Positions 1 to 5,197 of a stretch of 5,197 bases of DNA are shown here, piece after piece; positions within the stretch are counted from its first letter, which is position 1, and each line of letters starts with the position of its first letter. This DNA comes from Caulobacteraceae bacterium (GTDB lineage Bacteria; Pseudomonadota; Alphaproteobacteria; Caulobacterales; Caulobacteraceae), in NCBI GenBank assembly GCA_020852035.1, contig JADZBR010000230.1:1-5197 (forward strand). The letters run 5' to 3'. The notes below the pieces were generated by a model that was not told the origin of the DNA, ran no database searches, and saw nothing but the letters and a program-made list of their open reading frames with translations. A program made the position numbers and the translations under genes.

Positions 1-84
1 ATCGGCGTCGGCGAGGGGATCGAGGACCTGCAGCCGTTCGAGCCGCGCGCCTTCGCCCGCTCGCTGGTGGGGCTGAAGGACTGA
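1..84 (+). CDS. ftsY: Signal recognition particle receptor FtsY, C-terminal end (partial)
   Basis: Only the last 27 codons and the TGA stop are in the window, in frame from base 1. The peptide begins IGVGEGIEDLQPFEP and ends SLVGLKD. The GVGEGIxDLxPF segment is the characteristic end of the FtsY NG GTPase domain, followed by the short terminal helix. FtsY is the membrane-associated GTPase that docks the SRP-ribosome complex at the translocon. The catalytic G motifs lie upstream, outside the window. The stop is 2 nt before the ispZ start, and the ispZ ribosome binding site lies within this gene's last codons, so the two are probably one transcript. The identification rests on a short but distinctive tail. 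Confidence 0.9.
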   Translation: MGVGEGIEDLQPFEPRAFARSLVGLKD

Positions 85-86
85 CC

Positions 87-686
87 ATGGCGCTCGATCG
101 CAAGACCCAGAAGATCGTGCGCGGCGTGGTCGACTACGGCGGCGTCTTCGCGTTCCTGGTCGGCTACCTGATCCACCGCGACCTAGTGCAGGCGACCTGG
201 TGGCTGGTCGCCGGCTCGGCGGCGGCGCTGCTGCTGGGGCTGGTGGTGGAGCGGCGGATCGCCTGGATCCCGCTGGTCGGCGGTGTGGCGGCGCTGATCT
301 TCGGCGGGCTGACCCTGATCTTCCACGACGCGGTGTTCGTGAAGATCAAGCCGACGGTGATCAATCTGCTGCTCGGCGGGCTGCTGCTGGGCGGGGTGGC
401 GCTGAAGAAGAACCTGCTGAAGGCGCTGCTCGGCGAATCCCTCCACCTGGCCGACGACGCCTGGAAGACGCTCGCCGTGCGCTTCGGCCTCTACTACCTG
501 GCCACCGCCGTGCTGAACGAGATCGTCTGGCGCACCCAGCCGGAGCCGCTGTGGGTGGCGTTCCGATTTCCGGGCCTGCAGATCATGTCGGTGCTGTTCG
601 TGCTGACCCAGCTGCCGTTCATGATGAAGCACATGAAGGAGAAGGGCGAAGCCCCGCCCGTCCCGCCGCCGGCGATCGAGCCCTAG
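87..686 (+). CDS. ispZ: Septation protein A / inner membrane protein YciB (IspZ family)
   Basis: This 199-residue, strongly hydrophobic protein is slightly longer than the E. coli YciB of about 180 residues. Five or six membrane segments are visible, roughly at residues 13-30, 35-54, 60-78, 91-105, 130-149 and 163-180. Family hallmarks include FHDAVFVKIKPTVIN (79-93) after the third segment and NEIVWRT (144-150). The tail after residue 181 is charged, then proline-rich (PPVPPPAIEP). YciB/IspZ proteins sit in the inner membrane and have been linked to cell division and envelope integrity; the exact biochemical role is unsettled. The ATG at 87 follows GAAGGA at 75-80 with a 6-nt spacer, a good ribosome binding site lying inside the end of ftsY. 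The stop overlaps the stop of the convergent gene at 683. Confidence 0.93.
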   Translation: MALDRKTQKIVRGVVDYGGVFAFLVGYLIHRDLVQATWWLVAGSAAALLLGLVVERRIAWIPLVGGVAALIFGGLTLIFHDAVFVKIKPTVINLLLGGLLLGGVALKKNLLKALLGESLHLADDAWKTLAVRFGLYYLATAVLNEIVWRTQPEPLWVAFRFPGLQIMSVLFVLTQLPFMMKHMKEKGEAPPVPPPAIEP

Positions 687-913
687 ACCTTGATGTCGAT
701 GATCGAACCTGGCCGGGCGTAGCGCTGGGTCTCGACCTTGGAGACGTCCACCGGCGCGGGCGGCTCGGCCTTGGCGGCCTTCGGTTCCGGCGCGCCAGCT
801 CGGCCCAGGGCCGCCTCGAAGAAAGCCCGCTGAGCGGCGCGCACGTCTCTGGGCGGCTGCGCCTGCGGGGCGGAGGTCGGGACGGGAGCGTTGCGAAGCG
901 GCGGCAGGGCCAT
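683..913 (-). CDS. Small proline/alanine-rich protein of unknown function (76 aa)
   Basis: I do not recognise a characterised family. The 76-residue product has three visible parts: a Pro-rich N-terminus (1-22), a short predicted helix with AAQRAFFEAALG (26-37), and a low-complexity Ala/Pro/Lys linker (38-58) leading to the ordered-looking C-terminus RPGSIIDIKV (67-76). There is no signal peptide, membrane segment or cysteine. The helix and the RPGSIIDIKV end look selected rather than random, which argues for a real gene. Also, no other gene explains bases 687-913. The start ATG (911-913) lacks a Shine-Dalgarno sequence, but a possible promoter lies just upstream, consistent with a leaderless mRNA. 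The gene is downstream of ccmG/dsbE on the same strand after a 37-nt gap, so it may instead be the tail of the ccm operon. Its stop is interleaved with that of ispZ. Confidence 0.68.
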   Translation of the reverse strand: MALPPLRNAPVPTSAPQAQPPRDVRAAQRAFFEAALGRAGAPEPKAAKAEPPAPVDVSKVETQRYARPGSIIDIKV

Positions 914-920
914 ACGGGCG

Positions 921-948
921 AGGCTAGCGGCGAACGTGGTTAACGCAA
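921..948 (-). promoter_or_regulatory. Candidate promoter with TTAACC half-site, possibly giving a leaderless mRNA
   Basis: On the minus strand, TTGCGT (948-943) is followed after 16 nt by TAGCCT (926-921), and seven bases later comes the A of the ATG at 913. Within it lies TTAACC (943-938), which resembles a half-site of the alphaproteobacterial cell-cycle regulator CtrA. Matches to the -35 and -10 consensus are only about 3 of 6 each. The spacing would put the transcription start on or next to the start codon, which fits the absence of a Shine-Dalgarno sequence. This is a weak pattern-based call. Confidence 0.3.
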
Positions 949-950
949 GA

Positions 951-1469
951 TCAATGCGCGGCGAGGCCCGCCAGCCGTTCGGCCTCCACGGCGTCCAGCG
1001 GGCCGGCGAACTTGCCGACGATCACGCCGCGCGAATCGACCGCGTAGGTTTCCGGCACGCCGGTGAGGCCGAACTCGATGCCGGCGGCGCCCTGGCGGTC
1101 GATCATCACTCGCTCGAATGGGTCGCCGAGGCGCGTCAGGAACGCCTGGGTGTTCTGCGGCGCGTCCTTGTAGGCGACGCCGACGACCCGCACGCCCCTG
1201 GCCTTCAGGGCGGTGAGTTGCGGGTGCTCCAACTCGCAGGGCGCGCACCAGGAGGCGAAGAAGTTGATCAGCACCGGGCCCTTGCCGGCCGCCTCGGCGA
1301 GGCTGCGCGGCGAGGCGCCGTCGAGGCCGGCCAGGGCGACGGCGGGCACGGGCTTGCCGACCATCGCCTGCGGCGTGACCTGCGGGTCGCGGTTCAGGGC
1401 GTAGGCCGCGAACAACGTCGCCAGCGCCGCAAGGGCCGCCAGCGGCAGCCAGACGATCAGCCGCTTCAT
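951..1469 (-). CDS. ccmG: Cytochrome c biogenesis thiol:disulfide oxidoreductase CcmG/DsbE
   Basis: This 172-residue periplasmic thioredoxin-fold protein is held in the inner membrane by an uncleaved N-terminal anchor (about residues 4-25, after MKR). The redox site is WCAPC (74-78, Cys75 and Cys78) in the context NFFASWCAPCELEHPQL. The cis-proline loop GVPET (137-141, Pro139) is typical of CcmG. The family reduces the CXXCH cysteines of apocytochrome c, receiving electrons from CcdA or DsbD and working with CcmH, so that heme can be ligated. The ATG at 1469 overlaps the ccmD stop by 4 nt (ATGA) and has AAGGA (1480-1476) with a 6-nt spacer. Length matches the family. A general DsbE or TlpA-like thioredoxin is the alternative, but the position directly after ccmD makes CcmG very likely. 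Confidence 0.95.
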   Translation of the reverse strand: MKRLIVWLPLAALAALATLFAAYALNRDPQVTPQAMVGKPVPAVALAGLDGASPRSLAEAAGKGPVLINFFASWCAPCELEHPQLTALKARGVRVVGVAYKDAPQNTQAFLTRLGDPFERVMIDRQGAAGIEFGLTGVPETYAVDSRGVIVGKFAGPLDAVEAERLAGLAAH

Positions 1470-1609
1470 CTGCGGTCCTTGCCGGTGCGGCCCTTCCAGC
1501 GCCGGGCGCGGATCAGGCTGTCGGCCACCATCCAGACAAAGCCGAGCGCGGTGATCGCGTAGGCGGGCCAGACGAAGGCGGCGTAGGGGGAGGCGTCGAA
1601 ATCCGGCAT
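1466..1609 (-). CDS. ccmD: Heme exporter protein CcmD
   Basis: This 47-residue protein has one membrane helix (about residues 10-30) containing YAAFVWPAY, followed by a strongly basic cytoplasmic tail (RARRWKGRTGKDRR). The aromatic FVWPAY stretch plus basic tail is the usual CcmD layout. CcmD bridges the CcmABC complex and CcmE and is needed for release of holo-CcmE. The ATG at 1609 shares one base with the ccmC stop (TGATG), and the TGA stop overlaps the ccmG start by 4 nt. No convincing Shine-Dalgarno sequence precedes it, so translation probably depends on coupling to ccmC. A longer reading frame extends upstream, but it runs over the end of ccmC in another frame and is not a credible N-terminus. 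Confidence 0.92.
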   Translation of the reverse strand: MPDFDASPYAAFVWPAYAITALGFVWMVADSLIRARRWKGRTGKDRR

Positions 1610-2337
1610 CAGAACACCGCCGCCGCCAGCGCCGCCGCGCCGGCGCGCTTCTTCCAGACCTCGGCGCGGATGCGCACCAGCCAGAGCGATCCGAAGGCGG
1701 CGGTGTAGGCCAGGGCCATCAGGCCGAGCGGCCAGAGATAGACCGCCGACATGGTCGGCCCGTCGGCGCGGAACACCGAGGCGCCCTGGTGCAGGCTGTT
1801 CCACCAGTCGACCGAGAACTTCACCACCGGCAGGTTGATGGCCCCGACCAGCGCCAGGATGGCGCCGGCGCGGGCGGACCTGGCCTCATCGTCGATGGCG
1901 CCGCGCAGGGCGATGTAGGCCAGGTAGAACAGGAACAGCACCAGCACCGAGGTCAGGCGTGCGTCCCATACCCACCAGGTTCCCCACATCGGCGCACCCC
2001 AGAGCGAGCCGGTGATCAGGGCCAGGGCGGTGAACACCGCGCCCAGCGGGGCGGCGGCCTTGGCGGCGGCGTCGGCCAGGGCGTGGCGGAACACCAGCGA
2101 CAGGAAGCTCGCCCCCGCCAGGCACACATAGACGAAGGTGGCCATGTAGGCGGCCGGCACGTGGATGAACATGATCCGCACCGTGTCGCCCTGCTGGTAG
2201 TCCTCCGGCGCGGTGAAGCCGAGCCACAGGCCCGCGCACGCCAGGACGACGGCGAGTATCCCGAACATCGGCGCGGCCCAGCGGGAGAAGGCCATGAACC
2301 GGTCGGGGTTGGCGAGGAAGGCCAGGGCCGGGGGCAT
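1609..2337 (-). CDS. ccmC: Heme exporter protein CcmC
   Basis: From the ATG at 2337 this is a 242-residue membrane protein, close to the E. coli CcmC length of about 245. The tryptophan-rich WWD motif WGTWWVWDARLT (118-129) lies in the periplasmic loop, flanked by His59 (IMFIHVPAAY) and His183 (WWNSLHQGASV). These are the two conserved heme-ligand histidines of the heme-handling-protein family. About six membrane helices are visible. CcmC presents heme and attaches it covalently to CcmE. The frame is open further upstream to a TTG at 2373. I prefer 2337 because it is an ATG, it gives the family length and the usual ALANPDRF-like N-terminus, and it avoids overlap with the preceding gene (10-nt gap). 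The Shine-Dalgarno sequence is weak: GAGGG lies about 14 nt upstream. Confidence 0.95.
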   Translation of the reverse strand: MPPALAFLANPDRFMAFSRWAAPMFGILAVVLACAGLWLGFTAPEDYQQGDTVRIMFIHVPAAYMATFVYVCLAGASFLSLVFRHALADAAAKAAAPLGAVFTALALITGSLWGAPMWGTWWVWDARLTSVLVLFLFYLAYIALRGAIDDEARSARAGAILALVGAINLPVVKFSVDWWNSLHQGASVFRADGPTMSAVYLWPLGLMALAYTAAFGSLWLVRIRAEVWKKRAGAAALAAAVF

Positions 2338-2347
2338 GGGGCGCCGC

Positions 2348-2929
2348 TTAGCCCTCGCCGGCGCCGGCGGCAAGGCGCGCCAGCACCGCCTCGCCGCGCG
2401 GCGAGAGGCGGTAGCCGATCTCCAGGCTCTCGGTGAGGCCGAGCGCCTTCAGCTTGCGGACGTGAGTCTTGAAGGTCGGCGTATCCCAGCCGAGGCGGGG
2501 CGCCAGGTCGCCGGCGCGGGTCGCGATGTGGGCGGCGATCAGCTCCAGGACCGGGCGCGTCCAGGCCCCGCGCGGGCCGGCGTCGAGGCGGGCGAGCGTC
2601 TCCACGGGTTCGGACAGGTCGTTCTCCGCGTCGAGGCGCAGGGCGATGCGCGGGTCGGCGCCGGCCAGGCGGAAACGGATGCGATGGACTTCGCCCTCGC
2701 CGGTCGCCACGGCCGCGCGGGCGGCGGCCAGATCGGCGAAGCCGGCCGCGTGGGCGTCGGCCTCGGTGATGTCGGCGAGCGCGATGGCCTCGATCGTCTC
2801 GATAGCCAGTTCGCCGATGGGCGTCAGCAGGCGGCCGCCGGCCTTCACGCTTGGGCGTTTCCAGCGGCGCAGGGCGAGGGTGACGCGGCCTTCGCGGACG
2901 GCGGCGAGCGTGTCCATCTTGAACAGCAT
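2348..2929 (-). CDS. Uncharacterised protein with ASCH-like domain and C-terminal winged helix
   Basis: This 193-residue soluble protein is not a known Ccm component. Residues 1-100 look like an ASCH-type (ASC-1 homology) beta-barrel. The opening LFKMDTLAAVREGRVTLALRRW resembles the 'F...I..G.KT.T.R' start of that fold; VKAGGRLLTPIGELAIETI (28-46) and GEVHRIRFRL (79-88) would supply further strands. Residues about 123-190 form a probable winged helix-turn-helix: helices around 139-146 and 151-164 (TPTFKTHVRKLKALGL), then a wing at 170-179 (EIGYRLSPRG). ASCH domains are generally thought to bind RNA or nucleotides, so a nucleic-acid-linked role is plausible but unproven. The ATG at 2929 shares one base with the ccmB stop (TGATG) and lacks a Shine-Dalgarno sequence, implying coupled expression with ccmB. 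The domain calls are from pattern memory. Confidence 0.8.
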   Translation of the reverse strand: MLFKMDTLAAVREGRVTLALRRWKRPSVKAGGRLLTPIGELAIETIEAIALADITEADAHAAGFADLAAARAAVATGEGEVHRIRFRLAGADPRIALRLDAENDLSEPVETLARLDAGPRGAWTRPVLELIAAHIATRAGDLAPRLGWDTPTFKTHVRKLKALGLTESLEIGYRLSPRGEAVLARLAAGAGEG

Positions 2930-3594
2930 CAGCTGAGCGCGTTGCGGCAGGCCGCCGCCATCGCCACCGGCCCGAGCGCGGCGGCGGCGAGCGTATAGCC
3001 GGCGAGCAGCAGCAGGCCGCTGGTCCAGGCCAGCCCGTTCGCCGCGGCCTGCAACGCGCCGGCGCCGAAGATCACCGGCGGCGCGAAGAGCGGCAGCACG
3101 ATCACCGCCGTCAGCAGCGCGCCGCGCCGCGCGCCCAGCGCCAGGGCCGCGCCGGTCCCGCCGACGAAGGCGAAGGCCAGACCCCCGAGCGCGGCGGTGA
3201 CGAACGTCAGGCCGGCGTGCTGCGGCGAGGCGCCCAGCGCAATGGCGGCGATGGGCGCGGCAATGGCGAGCGGCGCGCCGGCGGCGATCCACTGGGCGAT
3301 GCTCTTGATGGCGGCGACGGCTTCCAGCGGCGTCGGCGAGAGCGTCAGGAGGTCGAGGGCGCCGTCCTCGTAGTCGCGCTCGAACATGCGTTCCAGCGAG
3401 AGCAGGCTGGCGAGCGCCAGGGCGACGAAGGCGGCGGCCGGGGCGATGCCGGCGAGCCGCTCCAGGTCCGGGCCGATGGCCAGCGGCAGCATCGTCACCA
3501 CGCCGGCGTAGAAGCCGACCGCCACCAGCGGCCCGCCGCCGCCGCCCCAGGCCAGAGCGGTCTCGCGGCGCAGCAGGGCCAGGAGGCGGCTCAC
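2929..3594 (-). CDS. ccmB: Heme exporter membrane protein CcmB
   Basis: This 221-residue polytopic membrane protein (about six helices) matches the usual CcmB length of about 220. The N-terminus SRLLALLRRETALAW is the family's amphipathic start. The diagnostic LERMFERDYEDGALDLLTLSPTPLE region lies at residues 67-91, in the cytoplasmic loop expected to contact the ATPase. CcmB is the membrane partner of CcmA. The complex does not export heme as once thought; it powers release of holo-CcmE from CcmCD. The start is a GTG at 3594 that overlaps the ccmA stop by 4 nt (GTGA), with GGAG at 3606-3603 and an 8-nt spacer. The reading frame is open far upstream through ccmA into the intergenic repeat, but that extension is an Arg/Pro-rich shadow of ccmA and should not be annotated. 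Confidence 0.95.
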   Translation of the reverse strand: MSRLLALLRRETALAWGGGGGPLVAVGFYAGVVTMLPLAIGPDLERLAGIAPAAAFVALALASLLSLERMFERDYEDGALDLLTLSPTPLEAVAAIKSIAQWIAAGAPLAIAAPIAAIALGASPQHAGLTFVTAALGGLAFAFVGGTGAALALGARRGALLTAVIVLPLFAPPVIFGAGALQAAANGLAWTSGLLLLAGYTLAAAALGPVAMAAACRNALS

Positions 3595-4190
3595 GCGGCG
3601 AGCTCCAGGTCGCGGGCCGGGATCGGCAGGGGGTCGTGGACGGCGGCGAGGATCAGGCCGCCGCCGGCCAGGTGTTCGGCCATGACCTCTCCGAAGCGGG
3701 CGCGCCAGGCGGCGTCGAGCGGGGCCATCGGTTCGTCCAGCAGCCAGAGCGGGCGCGGCGCGGCGATCAGCCGGGCGAGGGCGAGGCGTCGGCGCTGGCC
3801 GGCGGAGAGGCGGCGGACCTCCAGGTCGAGGAGGGGCGCGAGGGCCAGGCGGTCGATGGCGGCGTCGAGACGCGCGCCGCCGGCCCAGGCCGCCTGGAAA
3901 GCGAGTTCGTCGCGGGCGAGGCGGTGGGGCTTCAGGCCGTCCTGGTGGCCGAGCAGGTGCAGGTGTTCGGCGCGGGCGTCGTCCGGCCCGGCGCCGCCGA
4001 AGCGTATCGCGCCTGCCTCGGGGCGAATGAGGCCGGCGATGGCGCGCAGCAGGCTGGTCTTGCCCGAGCCGTTGGCGCCGGTCAGCGCCACGGCCTCGCC
4101 GGCGGCGAGGTCGAGGTCGAGGCGCTCGAACAGCAGCCGCTCGCCGCGGCGCAGGGCGAGGGCTTCGATGTGTAGGGCGGAGAGGCTCAC
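3591..4190 (-). CDS. ccmA: Cytochrome c biogenesis ATP-binding protein CcmA
   Basis: This 199-residue ABC ATPase has all catalytic motifs in order: Walker A GANGSGKT (38-45), Q-loop GHQDG (Gln83), signature LSAGQ (128-132), Walker B LWLLDEP (148-154, Asp152 and Glu153), D-loop APLD and H-loop His185. The length fits CcmA (about 200). It hydrolyses ATP on the cytoplasmic face to drive release of heme-loaded CcmE by CcmBCD. It is the first gene of the minus-strand ccm operon. The only credible start is GTG at 4190: no other ATG, GTG or TTG lies before the conserved region. That GTG directly abuts a large inverted repeat, and the best Shine-Dalgarno match is inside the repeat arm. No convincing minus-strand promoter was found; a weak TTGAGC (4260-4255) with CTACAC-like bases about 18 nt on lies within the repeat's central loop. 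Confidence 0.95.
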   Translation of the reverse strand: MSLSALHIEALALRRGERLLFERLDLDLAAGEAVALTGANGSGKTSLLRAIAGLIRPEAGAIRFGGAGPDDARAEHLHLLGHQDGLKPHRLARDELAFQAAWAGGARLDAAIDRLALAPLLDLEVRRLSAGQRRRLALARLIAAPRPLWLLDEPMAPLDAAWRARFGEVMAEHLAGGGLILAAVHDPLPIPARDLELAA

Positions 4191-4194
4191 TCCC

Positions 4195-4199
4195 CCTCC
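4195..4199 (-). promoter_or_regulatory. ccmA ribosome binding site formed by the repeat arm
   Basis: On the minus strand, GGAGG within the G-run of the left repeat arm (4199-4195) precedes the GTG at 4190 with a 4-nt spacer (GGGA). The same bases form one side of the arm's own hairpin, so the site could be hidden by RNA folding. It supports GTG 4190 as the start because no alternative start exists downstream. Confidence 0.5.
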
Positions 4200-4257
4200 C
4201 CCTTGCGGGGAGGGGGCAGGGGGTGGGGGTGTAGGCCTGTGACTTGCCGGAAAGGCT

Positions 4258-4272
4258 CAAAACGGAGTTTTG
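4258..4272. repeat. Small hairpin at the centre of the composite repeat
   Basis: CAAAAC (4258-4263), a GGA loop and GTTTTG (4267-4272) form a perfect 6-bp stem close to the symmetry axis of the larger element. A 7-nt direct repeat TTGCCGG occurs at 4244-4250 and 4270-4276. The A/T-rich stem stands out in otherwise GC-rich DNA. There is no run of T after it, so it is not an intrinsic terminator. Confidence 0.6.
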
Positions 4273-4340
4273 CCGGACGCTCCTCCGCTGACACCCCCAC
4301 CCCAACCCCTCCCCGCAAGGGGGAGGGGCGTTGCCCTGCA

Positions 4341-4369
4341 TGGACGTGCGCGCAAGCCGCCGCTATGAA
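4341..4369 (+). promoter_or_regulatory. Candidate sigma-70-type promoter for acnA
   Basis: TGGACG (4341-4346) and TATGAA (4364-4369) are separated by 17 nt, and each matches 4 of 6 bases of the general consensus. GCTATGAA also resembles the Caulobacter housekeeping -10 form beginning GCTA. It lies just beyond the right arm of the composite repeat and would give a leader of about 115-120 nt before acnA. The rest of the gap, 4370-4492, shows no gene; it contains a short stem CGGAC/GTCCG near 4411-4427 and the acnA ribosome binding site. Experimental start-site data would decide. Confidence 0.35.
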
Positions 4370-4492
4370 GCGGCCGGCCGTCGACCTGGGGGTTTTGTGC
4401 GGCGCGGGGACGGACGCTGTGTGTCCGCCTCTGTCAGCGCGCGATCCCCCGAGCGGTTGTTGGGCGGCCGGATGCAGGAAGGATCTCCAAAC

Positions 4493-5197
<705 letters not shown>

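Larger units (their letters stand above)
4193..4328. repeat. Composite inverted repeat (about 40-nt arms, 58-nt centre)
   Basis: The left arm (4193-4232) and right arm (4291-4328) are reverse complements except for two extra bases in G/C runs and one dinucleotide difference (CA versus TT in left-strand terms). Each arm is itself a hairpin: CCCCTCCCC and GGGGAGGGG flank a CTTGC-like loop. Each arm also carries a GGGGTGGGGGTGT-type segment on its inner side. The 58-nt centre (4233-4290) contains a further small hairpin. Such C/G-run palindromes with a TTGCGGGGAGGGG core are commonly dispersed between genes in GC-rich Proteobacteria, so this is probably one copy of a genome-wide element rather than a site unique to ccm. 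It lies between divergent genes, so it is not placed as a terminator for either. Confidence 0.85.

Noticed and set aside
200..943. Plus-strand open frame of 247 codons overlapping ispZ and the orphan gene
   Set aside because: It is a +1/+2 frame shadow of ispZ that continues opposite the 683-913 gene. The composition is Arg/Gly/Ala-rich with no hydrophobic or domain pattern.
2338..2373. Alternative TTG start adding 12 residues to ccmC
   Set aside because: TTG is a rare start, the added residues (PPAPARAKRRP) are low complexity, and it would overlap the upstream gene. ATG 2337 gives the normal CcmC N-terminus.
3217..4242. Long plus-strand open frame of 341 codons opposite ccmB and ccmA
   Set aside because: It is the antisense of ccmA/ccmB in very GC-rich DNA. 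Its product is Arg/Ala/Gly-rich low complexity without domains, whereas the minus strand encodes complete ABC motifs.
4193..4328. Inverted repeat as a transcription terminator
   Set aside because: It lies between two divergent starts, not at the 3' end of a gene, and its stems are not followed by T runs on either strand.
4193..4328. CRISPR-like repeat pair
   Set aside because: There are only two units, in opposite orientation, with one central segment. CRISPR repeats are direct and regularly spaced, and no cas gene is present.
3595..4341. N-terminal extension of ccmB by about 249 residues, in frame with no stop
   Set aside because: The extension overlaps ccmA in another frame and is almost entirely Arg/Pro/Gly. 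CcmB has its family length and N-terminus from GTG 3594.
4185..4492. Evidence of insertion sequence or horizontal transfer at the ccmA-acnA gap
   Set aside because: No transposase remnant, target duplication or shift in base composition is visible. The flanking genes are housekeeping and match the rest in codon use.

Overview
The window is very GC-rich, densely packed chromosomal DNA. The gene content and order (ftsY, ispZ/yciB, a ccmABCDG-type cytochrome c maturation operon, then acnA) point to an alphaproteobacterium, most likely of the Caulobacterales (Caulobacter or Phenylobacterium type). This placement is inferred from protein character and remembered synteny, not from a database search.

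Layout. Positions 1-84 (+) hold the C-terminal tail of FtsY, the signal recognition particle receptor. It is followed 2 nt later by a YciB/IspZ septation protein A (87-686, +). A 76-residue protein of unknown function (683-913, -) converges on ispZ so tightly that both stop codons lie in one CTAG. Then comes a minus-strand operon, read right to left from 4190 to 951: ccmA, ccmB, an uncharacterised ASCH-like/winged-helix protein, ccmC, ccmD and ccmG/dsbE. Four of its five junctions overlap by 1 or 4 nt, so the genes are probably co-transcribed and translationally coupled. On the plus strand, acnA (aconitase A) starts at 4493 and runs off the right edge.

How the genes work together. CcmA (ATPase), CcmB (membrane partner), CcmC (heme handling) and CcmD (small anchor) form the System I module that loads heme onto the chaperone CcmE and releases holo-CcmE. 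CcmG/DsbE is the periplasmic thioredoxin-like protein that keeps apocytochrome c CXXCH cysteines reduced. CcmE, CcmF and CcmH are not in this window and must be encoded elsewhere. FtsY, IspZ and AcnA are housekeeping neighbours with no direct pathway link.

The divergent ccmA-acnA gap (4191-4492, 302 nt) holds the most notable structure: a composite inverted repeat of about 136 nt. Its left arm abuts the GTG start of ccmA and supplies that gene's apparent ribosome binding site. The rest of the gap is the probable acnA promoter and leader.

I see no CRISPR array, transposase, tRNA/rRNA, defence system or clear new multi-gene system. The best leads are the ASCH-like/winged-helix gene inside the ccm operon, the repeat at the ccmA start, and the small orphan protein with a possible leaderless promoter.
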